Part shown: in pieces, positions 1 through 14,100 of the stretch
How the letters are laid out: each line of letters opens with the position of its first letter
Numbering within the stretch: position 1 is the stretch's first letter
DNA from: Aurelia coerulea
Taxonomy: Eukaryota > Cnidaria > Scyphozoa > Semaeostomeae > Ulmaridae
Length of the DNA stretch: 64,000 nucleotides
Assembly: GCA_039566865.1 (NCBI GenBank)
Contig: CM076961.1
Coordinates: forward strand, 1,867,501 to 1,931,500
Reading direction: 5' to 3'
The notes under the pieces: generated by a model
The model's input: the letters and a program-made list of their open reading frames with translations, nothing else
What the model was told of the DNA's origin: nothing
Database searches by the model: none
Made by a program: the position numbers and the translations under genes

Positions 1-151
1 TTAATTCCGAAGATGCACACGGAAGAAGTTCGCTGTGATAGAATATCGACGATGAAATGTTGAGAAGAAATTTATGTGACCTAAAAAAGAGTTGAAAATT
101 GAGTTAGGTAAAGGAAGGATTGAAAAGCTATCTTTGTTAATTGGGTGCGGG

Positions 152-502
152 AACAAGGGCAGATTTTGTAATACAATAGAAACAGTTGCGCTTGATTGAC
201 ACCTCAATTCAAAGCGATTAGCGACTGCAGACAAAGGAGATTCCCTCAACCAGTAATTCAAAACAAACAAAGCCGCAAAAGTTTCCCCAAAACTAATAGA
301 GCAAACTCTTGCCTTGTGCAAGCGAAAGGTGGTTTTTAAGAAAAGTTTACGCGTTTATAGCGAAAGAAGAAGGGTAAATCTAAAGCTCTGTCTGGCGGAT
401 TTTGTTTATTTGTCTGACTTTGTCTGCAGTTGCTAATCGCTTTGAATTGAGGCGTCAATCAAATGCAACTGTTGCTATTGTATTACAAAATCTGCCCTTG
501 TT
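152..502. mobile_element. Foldback family C (AACAAGGGC ends), 351 bp, 9-bp TSD
   Basis: Termini AACAAGGGCAGATTTTGTAA and inverse. Flanks GGGTGCGGG (143-151) and GGATGCGGG (503-511) match at eight of nine. Internally shortened relative to the ~600-bp copies near 30-32 kb. Confidence 0.72.
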
Positions 503-1077
503 GGATGCGGGGTAAATTCTTCGAAAGGTGACCTCACCACTCAAGAAAAGCAACAAAAACATCTTTCATACGCAAAATCTTCAAAAATTGATGATAGAAG
601 CATATAAAGTGCTTGAAATATGAAAGTCCTCCTCTTACATGAGATCTGTTAGTGAGAAAAGCTGTCAGTTATAATCTCAGGACGCAAACGCTCCTGCAAA
701 TACCAAAAACATCGACAACTGCATTTGGAAATAATTCCATACGTTTTACGGGCAGCTGTTGTTGGAATGGTTGGAATACCCTACCTTATAAAGTAAAGAG
801 CTGTGGGAGCACAAGCAAACTCGAGAGAGAACCAAGGCTGTGGAAGGGAGGTGCATGCACTTTTGAAATATGTAGATACACTTTTAATGATTTAGTTTTA
901 AGAGTTGGTTTTCATTAGCTTTTTTCCTTTACATTTCTACCTAGCATTCGAAGGCAGTTCGATGACGCTGAGAAGCTACGCTTATCAAAGCAGCGTCCTG
1001 GCCCTTCCTCTCGATATGACCACACCTTGTGATTCCTTTAGCATGTAATTACAGAGAGTTGGCGACTCTTCTCACTC

Positions 1078-1175
1078 TGTGTAGCAGGTTCAGCAGGGCG
1101 AGGACTCGAACTGCCAACCTTCAGATTGGTAGTCAAGCATGCTACCACCGTTATCAGCTTAATGTCCTTGTGATG
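1078..1175 (-). repeat. tRNA-like segment (probably a second tRNA-derived SINE)
   Basis: The minus strand reads GGTGGTAGCATGCTTGAC (A-box-like), CCAATCTGAAGGTTGG (anticodon-arm-like stem) and GCAGTTCGAGTCCT (B-box). The acceptor stem does not close, so a functional tRNA is unlikely. Confidence 0.4.
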
Positions 1176-1402
1176 TTAAGCTAGTATTTTGTGTGTATAC
1201 CAACTGTAAATAAAGTGATTTTATTACCATTACCACTATCATTATCATTATTCGTAACAAAAATAGGGTAGTCATAGTCTATTGCTCCTCAAGGTATAGT
1301 TCTTGTAGTATTGTTAAGTAGTTTGTAGGTAGAGTAATCTGCAGCATGCATTGTAAATTTTCAAAAGTATATAAAAAATAGAAAAGAGTCTAAAAAGCCT
1401 AC

Positions 1403-4400
1403 CTGTAGTTGTTGATTAATTTGGTAACGAGCAGTGGATTGAAACATCCATGTTCAGCAAAAGCATCTTTATTTCTTTCGTACAATGGCCTTGAAATCAA
1501 TCTCTCGAGCAAAGAAACGTTTAAGCCATAATGTAAGGAGACGTTTGATTGAAGCACTGGGCCTAACTGGTATGGGTCTCCAGCCAACACAACCTACATA
1601 AAAAATTAGGGATGTGTGCTGTTACAGTATGCTATATAAAACATTCTTTATCTTACTTGAATGAACATCATTGAAAGGGGTGTCCATGTAAGTACAGCCG
1701 TGTATACACTTTGTCAAAATATGCTGACACGATGCTCACGAAGAGCCTCGAAAAACGTGCTGTGATTAGCCTGCGTGTAGATACTTTCGAGGAGTTGAGT
1801 CTGCACGCAGGCTAGCTGTGATTGGCAGAATATAACTGATCATATACAAACTAAAATTTCAGCTCCGAAAGCGCAACCGCAAGCAACTCATCAGTCTGCT
1901 TAAATTACTTCTTGCCACCTAATGAGCTCATTTACCACAAAGTGATCACATGAAAATCACATTAAATTGGCATGCTCTCCACAAAGCCACTATACTTACA
2001 TGGACACATTACCTTTTAATGTCAATTGAATTTAAGGAAGGAACAGATGAAAAGATAACGATTTGAGTGTAGGATTTATCAAGGAGAAGAGCTCAATAAC
2101 ATAAAACCAATGCCAGAAATTTTCGAAGAACAAGTAAAGAAAGACAAAGGAGAATGGAAGGAAACAGGCAAGCAAAGGCACGAACAACACTGGAAGAAAG
2201 AGACGATAATTCTATTGGGTCTTGTACAGGGTGTCCCAAAAATTTGCTCCATGAACGGGCTCCTTGGTAAGATAACCATATTCCTGAGATCTTAAATTAA
2301 TTTTAGACACCAGAACCTAGCAAATCAGCCACAAACTCACGGAGTTACAAGCTTTTGAAGTTCAAGTTTGTGCAAATCTGAAACCAGACGCCCCTAAATT
2401 GCATATTTCGTGAAAGTAGAATCTAGTTTATTCAAAGCAAATCAAATGGAATCTAAATAGCACTTTTGATAAACTAGCTTTCTGCAACATTAAATCAAGG
2501 TTATGGATGCTTGGAGGAATCCTGTTGAGCACAATTTGGAATAACCCCGTCTCTCATCGATTAAGTTTTCATTCCATGTTTTTGGATGCTTGCATTCTTA
2601 AGAAAATTTTGGCAACGATTACAAGAATTAAATTACTCTTGAAGTCCTATTTGGTTTGCTCTGATATCAATGAGAGGCAAAGAATTGGATAGTCTTCTTT
2701 TACCTCATTTTGGGGCGTCTTTTTGAAAAACAGGTCAGTTACGGGCGTCTGGTTTCAGCTTCTGCACAAACTTGAACTTTGAACTGGAACTTTGAACTGT
2801 AACTCCGTTAATTCTTAGCGGATTCGCAAGATTCTGGCGTCAAAAATCAATTTAAAATCTTAGGAACAGGGTCTAGCCACGAATCTGTACATTTTCAATA
2901 TTTAATCAAACGTCGAACAAATTTTCTGGGACACCCTGTAGATCGTCTGAAATAATTATCAAAATACTTAAAAGACAAAGTGATAAACTACCTGTCCTTC
3001 ATCATTACCAGCCAACATCCCAGCTGCTATGAGGCATTCGGGCTCTGTTGCTTGTCCTGCCTGTAACAAACATTAATTTGGGTTAAATCCAACAAGCATC
3101 TAGTGATTCCGCCTTTACATAGCTGAAAGACTTTGAGCGAGATATCAAAACTTCAGTACCAAATAAGTTACTGATACATACTGTTTTTCGAAAGCTTCGA
3201 TCTTTGATTTGAAATTCTGCATCATAGCGCATACACGATAATTTCAGAAACATTTTATTTTTCTACCAAATCAGCCTGATACTTCTTGTTAGTTAGTTCC
3301 TTAGTACTATACTCGTATGAAGCTATTAGCTCATCAACAAACTCACCTTTCAAAGAAGCACATATATCTCAGAATATTGAGGGTAAAGGAGCATAGGGCT
3401 GACATCTTTCAAATCTTTAAAAATGTGGGTGTAAAATCATATGACATCCTTCTGTGATGTTAATTAATGGCTTGAAAGGAATATATGGTACTTTGCTGTA
3501 AATCTGCCGTGGAAATCTTTTGATATCTTGATCTTTTTCAAAATGGTGGCAATTTAATCATTTTTGAAAAAATTCATGGAAAACTTTGAAAAAATTGAAA
3601 TCATCATAAATCCTAAACCAATGGAGTAAAAATGATATAACCTTCAAGAAAACCATAGTTTATCAAGGTCTACAATATGGTGGCAAGCGGAAACTCGTAG
3701 CTATTCTGGTTTAGGATTTAGACATTTGATGACGTCCTAGCCTCAAATTTAATAAATGCCGACATTTTGAAGCTAATCAAGGTATCAATAAATTTCCATT
3801 GCAGATTTACAGTAAAAAACATAAGTTCCTTCCAAGCCATTCAGTTCAAAGAAAACTGTAATAGAATTTTACACCGACCTTTTAAAGACATGAGCCCTAT
3901 GTTGGGTAAAAGTAAACATAGGGCTCAAATCTCTAAAAAGGTCGGTGTAAAATTCTATTACGATTTCATTCGAATTAAATGACTTGGAAGGAACTTAGCG
4001 TTTTTTACTGTAATTCTGCCGTGGCAATTTATTTATATCTTGATTAGTTTCAAAATGGCGGCATTTATTAAATTTGAAGGCTATGACGTCATCAGATTTC
4101 TAAATCCTAAACCAGAAATGATACTGATTTCTGCTTTTCACCATATTGTAGGCCTTCATAAACTATGGTTTTCTTGGAAGTTATATGATTTTTCCTCCTT
4201 TGGTTTAAATTTACGATGATTTAAATGTTTTCAAACTTTTCCATCAATTTTTAAAAAATTATTAAATTGCCGCCATTTTAAGAAAAATCAAGATATCGAA
4301 AAATGTCCACGGCAGATTTACAGCAAAGTACTATAAGTTCCTTTCAAGCCATTCAATTCAAAGAAAAATGGAATAGAATTTTGCACCCACATTTTTAAAG

Positions 4401-7400
4401 ATTTGAAAGATTTGAGCTCTATGCTGTAAAAGTACTTTACTCTGGTTTCTTTCATGCAAGATTTTACAGTAATGATAGGTACCTCTGATAACGATAGAGG
4501 GCACTAAGGCATAACACGCATACCTCATCGATAAACACATGAGTAAAATGATCACTTTGTAAACCAGCACAATAAAGAATCCCAGCCATTGAACACGTGC
4601 TCACAATGATTCGATAACGACATGTTAACATGATGTCATCCGTGTTACTCGTACAAAATGGTTTGATGGATTCTGGGATATCTTGCGAACGTTGTAAAGC
4701 ATTCAAGCGTATCAGTTCTCCAGTTGAGAATGCTTTATTTTCAACCAATCTTTGAGCCTGAAAAGAAGCAAGACTGCATTAATACGTGGGAAATACGAGT
4801 GATCTTTCAATGAAGGTGAAGATAAAGTTGCGGTTTTTAGCACCAAGCACTGGGATCGCAGAAGTAGAGAAGACCTAATCGAGTCCGCGACCCCTTGTCA
4901 TGACGCTCAAGTGGTGGGGCTCTACCGGGTATCGAGCCCTGTCCACTTGACTGCTCTGGTTGGAAAGTCAGTGGATTACACCACTGTGTCACAACACCTT
5001 CAATGAGCAATGCCCGAAATATTTGGAGTGATTTTATAAATGTGAAGTCTTCGGGTTACTGCCTGCAGTCAAACTCTCATAAGTCGGATAGTCTTAGACC
5101 AAGAAAAACTATCCGACTTACATGAACTCCAATTTATGCGATGTCATTTAAACTGTAAACTACGGATGGGAATTTCAAGTATGTCCATTTTTGCCTGACG
5201 AATATCCGACTTGAGTGAGTGTGACTTATGCGAGTTTGATTATCTACATTTAGTGAAAAAATCTCTGATGAAGCAACACATTTCGACACGATCATCTCTG
5301 ATCATGCATGCCACCTAAATGCAGAACATTAAATCAGATTTCAATGGAGTATTATAACGAATATAAACCAAATAATTGCAGTTCAAACAAGCTTAAATTG
5401 ATTCAAACTCGTCATATTTTACAAAAATAACAGTCTTCAACTTACGATCAAATCTGAGGCACTGTTCGATGGTGCACAAGCAAGTATTCGGCAATAAGGT
5501 ATAGCTTTATGAATTTGCAATATTGATTCGACAAGAGTAACGGTCTTTCCTGTGCCAGGCGGACCAAAAAGAAGATATGGAGTCGGTCTACACTGTCCTG
5601 CTAGGATTCGCTTGACTGCTGATTGTTGTCTCTCGTTTAAGTTCTTGTTGAAGAAATCCAGACCTGTGGAAGTAATAAAGAAAATGTGTGTTTTGAATGG
5701 GATTAATTTGCTTCAAGAATTCATATTCATGCTGCTAGGCATCATGCTGTAAAATATGTTATCATATTGGCAGTTGGCAGTCCTGTTCTTTATATATCCT
5801 CATAAAATATCAAAGTTTACAAAGTAACAACAACAGTTAAACTACTGGGTCTCCCAAAAAAGTACTACTGTTTAAAAAATCCCCAAAAATTGATTACGAA
5901 ACCTTTGATAAAATTTTCTTTTTGACTTGTTTTGTCAAAGACCCAAAAATGTTTATAGATGTTTGCTTTTGAAGCAACAAGGTAGAGAAATTACACATTG
6001 AAAAACCTTATTTTGAGCTATACCCTTTAAGCAAAATACTCAATCTTGCCTAACAGTTAAAATTTCAGATTTTTCATCGTCATCGAAGTCTCCAATGATA
6101 GTGTGCATTTCTTTCTGTCATTTATTACCAAACTAGAAGCTTTATATGCACAAAGAAAATTAAATTCTAGGTTTATGTTGCCCCTTTCCTTTCTGGTCCT
6201 TGAAATAGCAAAAAATTACTCAATATTTCCAATAAACGTTTGAAAACTGCAAGAAAAACTATACTTGTTAATGGCTTGGCTTACCTTTCTGCTTGAATTC
6301 GTTGACGTTCTTAATAGCAGGTGGCTTTGATTTAAGAACTGAAGGGAAGAGAACTGCAAAACAGAAAAATGATAAGTAATATTATAAAAATAATGAGAAC
6401 TTCTCTAAAGTTGGATACAAAAACATAGTTTTACTCTAAGAATAGGGTAACTAATTCAAACCAACTATTTACAGCAATACGAAACATCAGGAGGGAAACG
6501 CAGCTGCATTAAATTTGACTATAAGACTTACAAGCCAAATAAAAAGTGGGGAGACAACATGCTGAGAAATGTTGGAGCTCGCCTCTGGAACAATCTCCCC
6601 TCTGGTTTGAAATTAATTCCAAACTCAAAATCCTTTGGTATCAAATTTAAAGAAACAATATTTGCTACCTATTAACAACAAAGCATAACATAAAATGCAA
6701 CTAAACTTTGACCTGAAAATTGCTTTTTGCCTCATTTGTATTGTATTCTTGTACATTTAGGTATCATACTCCAACTTTTTATGTTCCAATTAAATATATA
6801 TTTTCCTTTGTTATTCTTATTATTGTTTTGTTAACGGCCCAAGCTAGATAAGCCCTGCTTTTCTTGGGTCGTGTAGAATACAGCTTTATTATGTTATGCA
6901 CTGTATTAGGATTGTGTGTTCTACAAAGAAAATTGAAGTGAATTGAATATCATGAATCGGAGAGCAAGAAGGACGATAAAAAGAAGCGAATCCCTATTAC
7001 CAAATGATATCAGCAAATCAAAGAACGCAGGGAAATAAGGGACGAAAAGTCATAAGTCTATGTTATATCGTGGTGCTGGAGTTTAGAACCTCTTGGATAC
7101 GAAAGTCAAGCAGGCATCCTCTTTCAAAGCATTTAAAGGCATTTTAATATAATTTATTTTGTGACTTTTAATCATTTATTTATTATTGCAATTAGAATAG
7201 GGTTTTGTATTATATTTATCTTAAAGGGGCTGGGTCACGTAACCGTAAACAAACCTGTCATCTCTATAATCTATATTGTTGCCCACACGTGACCATTGTG
7301 TTCTGCACAGATTTTGGTGGATGGGGTGAATCCACAATAAAGTTACTACTAAAAATCCACTAATATCTTTGCAATCTTACAACATATGGTTGTTTCGTTT

Positions 7401-10400
7401 GTTTCTCTTTGAAGTTCAAGAGTTCATCTTCAAAATAGCTCTTTCATTTTGAAAAAAATAATGGAAAATCTGTCTGATATGGCCTGTCAAAAGAGCTGCA
7501 AAATCGTCGTTTCGAAAGAAGTTTGTTTACTTTACGTGACCCAGCCCCTTTAATTTGTAAGATTTTATGCACGGCCCCCTGAAAGGCAGTCTTTCTTGAC
7601 TGACGGGGTAACCGTGGTTAAAGAATTCAAAATGAAATTAAATGAATGAAATGTTTTGTGCATACCTTCTTCTCCCAAGTCAGCAGCATATTCAACAGCC
7701 TGATGCAATTTCCGTATCGTCGACCTGTAAGATTCAAGTCAATGACAATACGTTATGGAGCATTCACAAGATCCGTTTTGAGAAATAGCTCCAGTGAAAT
7801 TTAGAGCACAAGACGTTGAAAAATCGCGTTGCATAAAGGAGCTACAGGCTATACATATCATGACCTGAACGGAACAATCGCACGTTTTTCATACCGGGTG
7901 TCCCAAAATGATGCATTATCGTTTGATTGCTTATAGGTCCATAACTGATGAACCAATTTTCAAAAATTTTATTTTATCCGATTGCCGAAAGGCTAAATTG
8001 AATTCGAGGATGTTAGTTGTGGTTTAGGCCGCTGTTCATGTTGAAAAGGAGATCGATAAACCTGCTCCAATTCAAGCCTTCTATGGCATGAAAAAGAAAC
8101 GGCCTACTTTCCCAGTCAATATTTTAGATGTGAAGCAAAAGGCTGAACTTATATGTCGTTCAGAGAATATATTTCGTTCAGAGAATTAGAATTCAGTTCA
8201 TATTAAGTTCAAAGAATACGAATAGGAGTTAATCCTTTTGTATCACATCTAAAATACTGACTGGAAAAATATGCCGTTTCTTTCTCATGCCATCTAAGGC
8301 TTGAATTTGAGCAGGTTTATCGATCTTCTTTTCGAGATGAAAACGTGGTGGTAAAACCACAACCAACATCTTAAAATACAATTTAGCCTTTATGCAATCA
8401 AATAAAAAAATTTTTTGAAAATGGGTTCATTGGTTATGGGCAAGCAAGAAATCAAAAATAATACATCATTTTGGGACACCCGGCATAAGAAACTGGTTTA
8501 TAAGAAACTAGTAATATGATGGCCAAACATTTAAGAAACTGTAGTACTAAGGTTAAAGGTTAAAGGTTGAAGAGCCACGAGACTGGGTGATCTGAAGCGA
8601 AAACTTTTATTGATGCAAATGAACGGCACTGTCGAACGATAAAGAATCCTGTCTAGATTTCTTTGATATCTCATTTCATCTTCAAGTTATCTAGTGATTC
8701 TAGGTGCCAGCTGATGACGTCATTTTGTTTGCAAATCACTACGGTAATATATGGAAATATAGCCGTATCTGATCTTTGAAAGATTACAGTTGCAGGAGAC
8801 ATCTAAGGTAAGCTTAATAACTGTAACAGAAATTGTTTCACGTATTGATGTGATGTTTAGAAATGCATTTCAACTAAAGAAAAGTTGTTAGAGTCAATTT
8901 CCCTTAGGAAACATAGTCAACCTTGTATACTTTCTTTACTTTTTGCAAACAAAATGACGTCATCAGCCAATCATACAAAATAATGGATAACTCGAAAATA
9001 AAACAAGGTATTGAAGAATTTTTAACGATATTCATTATCATTCAACAATCATATTCATTTGCATCAATGAAAATTTTCGCTTCAGATCACCTTTAAATGC
9101 TAAATTCTAAGGTATAATGGCTAATATGTCGTTGAACTCATATTCTTGGGTAAAATTAACTCCACTTTTAACCTTTCAACACAAGAAAAGACTTTGCCTT
9201 CCAATCGATGTTTTATCTGCCAAGAAAGATACTGTATCTGTAGCAGTGTTGGAAACCACATCATGATTCATGTACTCAAAAAATGAGAGACAAATTAAAA
9301 AACTTTCAGTACTAAGCGGCAGAAATTCTCAAGTAAATTATGAAACTTTTAGTACTATGGTCTGATCCAGGTTTCTTATAGAAAAATAGTGTACTTATAA
9401 AGAACCAATGCAGTATAGGATTCCTTCATTAGGCAATTTCAAAAAAGTGAACAAGATGTGTTTCCCAACTCGTCTCTTTCTGGGTTTATCTCAATTGTGT
9501 TTGTCATGCACATCATAGGCTCCAAATCTTTGAAAAGGCTGGTGTAAAATTTTGTGACCTATTTCTTTGAACTGAATGACTCCAAAGAAACTTTAGCTAT
9601 CTATTTAAAATCCTACCGTTGGACTTTTCTGAAATCTTCAATATTTTCAGAATTGGAGTGTTTTTCTCCTTTTTCAAGAATTCAAGAGAAAATTTCAAAA
9701 AAACCTTAGCCATTTTGTCGGCCATTTTGTCTTACTATTTTGCAGTGATAAATAGCTTCACGTGAGGTAAGAAATAATTTCTGTGAGGTCAGAAATAGTG
9801 GAACACTCCGAGGATCATCGGAATTTTCACGAGAGCTATGACATTGGAGGCTGCTGTCTCATTTCATCCATGAAGCAATCATTTATCGCTGCAAAATAGA
9901 AAGACAACATGGCCGACTGCTGGTTTCAGTCATCAGGCAAATTTGGTCTCCTGAAGGTCGTAGCTCCATCATTTTCAACGGATTTTTATGAGAATGGTAG
10001 CAAACTTTAATTGAATATCTGAAGAGCAACATCATTCTTATGTTTGGTGAGAATCTTTCGCCGTTTTGATGCCATCTTCAGGCAAACGGGGCACAATTTT
10101 TTGGGACACCCTGTGTGTAGTTACTGAGCGAGCTAAAAATATCTACAATAACTTTTAAGTCACGATTGATTTCAGAATATCTAATTTACTAACCTGTTGG
10201 TAAAGAATTGCACATCACAATCTTCATTTCTGTAAATTTTGTGGAAGCTATCGCTAAATTTCAGGAGAACGTCTTCAGCTCTGACCTGAAAAGTAAATTC
10301 GTCAAAATCAATCTCGTACACTAAAGCAAGAGAAGGAAAAGCGAGAGATCAATGAATTGAATGATCAATACGTTGATGGGCACATCAGTTATGCAAACAA

Positions 10401-11085
10401 ACAAACAAACAAACAAACAAATAAACAATCAATCAAAGCATAGGGCTCAAAGCTTTAAAATCTTAAAAAGGTGGGTGTAAAATTTTATGACATTTTTCTT
10501 TGAGTCAATACGTTGATGGGCACATCAGTTATGCAAACAAACAAACAAACAAACAAACAAATATACAATCAATCAAAGCATAGGGCTCAAAGCTTTAAAA
10601 TCTTAAAAAGGTGGGTGTAAAATTTTATGACATTTTTCTTTGAGTTGAATGGCTTGAGAGGAACTTGTGGTACTTTGCTGTAAATCTACCGTGGACATTT
10701 TTTGATAAATTGATTTTTTTCAAAATGGCGACAATTCAATTATTTTTGAAGGAATTCATGGAAAATTTTGAAAAATTTAAATCATCGTAAATTGTAAACC
10801 AATGAAGGAAAAATGATATAACTTTCAAAAAAATCATAGTTTATGAAGGTCTAAAATATAGTGGCAAGCAGGAATCTGTAGCTTTTCTGGTTTAGGAATT
10901 AGAAATTTGATGACGCCATAGCTTTCAATCTAATAAATGCCACTACTTTGAAACTAATCAAGATATCAATACATTTCCAAGGCAGATTTACAGCAAAAAC
11001 TGTAAGTTCCTTCCAAGCCATTTATTTAAAAGAAAACTGTAATAGAAGTTCAAATCGACCTTTTTAAAGATTTGAGCACTATGTT

Positions 11086-11123
<38 letters not shown>

Positions 11124-14100
11124 TAGATAAAAATGAAATTTCGTAAGCCGACTTACCTCGTGGATGCATCCTTCATATCTTGGGGCATCTTCTGGAGAAT
11201 CTGCAGAATAGAATTGAAAGAATAGAAAACTTTTAGTCTGAGTAAAAATAACTTTGCATATCATTCTCATTACTAAAACTAAGCAAAATCTACCGGGTGA
11301 GTCAATAAAAAGGCCCGGCGTTTGAAAAAATGCTGCTCCCTCAATATCAAAGCAATAATATTGAAAACTGTCATATTTTGTTCCGGGTACGTCCAATCAG
11401 GTTCAGTAATTTACCCGGCTTTAATCGGCCATTCCTTCCCGTCGATATGAGAGATTTTCTGCAGAAAGCCCCTTTGCAAAACCTGCAAAAACGGAGGAAA
11501 ATGACAGACAAAATTTCCCTTTATTTGTAACCCATCTTATTAAATTTTTGACCTACCACGAATATCCACGATTACTCTGTCTCCAATCAGTAGAGAAGGC
11601 CTGCCTTCTGCTAATCCAGGAACTCCAAGTGATAAAAATTCCTTGACCACTCTCAGAGTTATCTGAAATAAAAAATAATGATCTAAAGTTTAAAAGAAAG
11701 AAGCAAAAGTAATGAAACAGTTAGTTACGTTTTTAAAGTGTAACTGGTAGGAGAACTTGAATTACAACGAACACAGTTTGAAGAACAAGTTAGAGAAGTA
11801 GAAACTGACTTAGATGTACAAAAGAAAGTATTTGCACTCTCTCCTCTCTCAGATAATACTTACTGTATGGCTCTTCACCAAAAAGGTAAAGTTGCGCTAT
11901 TTAGCGCTTGGATCATCGCAGAAGTAGAGAAGACTTAATCATCGCAGAAGTAGAGAAGACTTAATTGAGTCAGTAACCCCTTGTTATGAGCATAGGTTCC
12001 AAATCTTTAAAAAGGCTGGTGTAAAATTGAGTGACCTATTTGTTTGAACTGAATTACTTCAAAGAAACTATAGCTATTTCTCTATAATTTTACCGTTGGA
12101 ATTTTCTGAAATCTTTAATATTTTCAGAATTAGAGTGTTTTTTCTTCTTTTTCAAGAATTCAAGAAAAATTTTCAAAAAAACTTAAAATCATCGTAATTT
12201 CTAAACCATTTGACGCAACATAAAATAATTGCGAAGAAAACCATAGTTTATGAATGTCTACAATATGGTATCAAGCAAAAGTCTGTCACTCATCTGGTTT
12301 ATGATTTAGAAAATTGATGACGTCACATCCTAAAATGAGGTGAAATATAAAATACGCTGTAATTTTGAAAAATGTTCAAAAATTCTGGAAAGTCCAACGG
12401 TAGAATTATAGATAAGTATCTAAAGTTTCCTTCAAGCCATTCAATCAGAAGAAATAGGTCATTGAATTTTACACCCACCTTTTTACGCCGAGTTAAAGAT
12501 TTGAAACCTATGCTCTTGTTATGATACTCAAGTGATGGACCTCTACATGAGATCAACCCCTGTCTGCCTGACTATTCTGTGTTCTTACTACAATGTCAGA
12601 GGATTACACCACTGTGCCACAACATAACTGTGCAAAGGCACACTGCTTTTGATTCGAAGTATTTGGGACAGGATGATAATAATTCCTTAATTCCTTAATT
12701 TTTTCCATTTTGTTTTCGTTTGATTATCTAAACGTAGATTGTTTTAAATTTATGCAATAGGTGCAGGGTAGTCCTAGTCTCTTGCTTCCCATGGTATCCT
12801 CTTTGTAATGTTGTAAAGTATTTTATAGACAACTAGTAACATTGTCTTCAAAATGCAAAATATTTGAATGAATCTTTAAAGGTTGTTGTCATGATTTATA
12901 AATATGAAACAAATAGTTGCTTTAACCAACGTGAAGGAAAACATTGGCCTGTTCAAAAATTCAATCAACATTTCTTTCAAGTCTATGTAGAACACAATTT
13001 TCAAGGTATGGCTTACCCTTTCCATGTCAAATTGCCTCATTTCCTCATTCATGTCAATTTCCTCCACATAAAGAAGTGCATCAAGCTTTGATTTATGATT
13101 CTCCATTGATAGAGGCTAAAATGAAAACAAACAGGATGAAGGAAATACTGACCCCCAAAAGTCATCCATAAACCAGGGTAAACCAATTCTGGTGATATTT
13201 TGGAAAGAAATTGATGGATGGATGGATGGATGGATGGATGGATGGATGGATGGATGGATGGATGGATGGATGGATGGATGGATGGATGGATGGGATGGAT
13301 GGATGGATGGATGCAGAGACGTAGGAACCGGGGGGGCACTGGGGGCATGTGCCCCCCCAAGATTTTGAAATAAACAAAGAAGTGCCCTTTTTATTTTCAG
13401 GAAATGCCTCTTTAGCTTAATGTAAAAAGTGCCCTTGAAGTGTCGTGCCCCTCCAAGTTTGAGATGCTTCCTACGTCCCTGGATGGATGGATGGATGGAT
13501 GGATGGATGGATGGATGGATGGATGGATGGATGGATGGATGGATGGATGGATGGATGGATGGATGGATGAAAAACGATAGGATGAAAGAGAAAACAAAGA
13601 TTGAAAGATGGATTATGCTCTCTTCATTTACAGTTGTGTGATCCAAGGAGGATACGTTCCAAATCTTTAAAGAGGTTGGGGCAAAATTCAGTGACCTATT
13701 TCTTTCAATTGAATGACTTCAAAGAAACTTTAGTTAGTTCGCGGTAATTCTACCATCAAACCTTTCTGAAATTTTCAATATCTTCAGAATTGGAGTGTTT
13801 TTCTCCTTTTTCAAGAATGAAGAAAATTAAAAAAAAAGTCAAAACCATCTTCATTTCTAAACTGTTTGAGGCAACATGAAATAATTTCTAAAACAACCAT
13901 AGTTTATGGATGCAAAAGTCTGTCATTCTTCTGGGTTATGATTTAGAAATTTGATGATCACATCCTCAAATGAGTTGAAATGTAAGATACACTGAAATTT
14001 CGAAAAATATTCAAAATTTCTGAAAAAGTCCAATGGTAGAATTTTAGATAAGTATCTAAAAATTCTTTCAAGCCATTCGATCAGACGTAATACAGTATGT

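Larger units (their letters stand above)
1..1402. other. MOV10L1 intron at left edge
   Basis: Apart from the foldback at 152-502 and the tRNA-like segment at 1078-1175 I see no exon. The frame at 652-918 has no recognisable domain. Confidence 0.5.

Noticed and set aside
1078..1175. Functional tRNA gene
   Set aside because: A-box and B-box are present but the acceptor stem does not close and the anticodon loop length is off; a SINE head is likelier.
13049..13646. Long open frames rich in SIHP or DGWM repeats
   Set aside because: They are translations of the (GATG)n microsatellite in all frames, with no splice support or domain.
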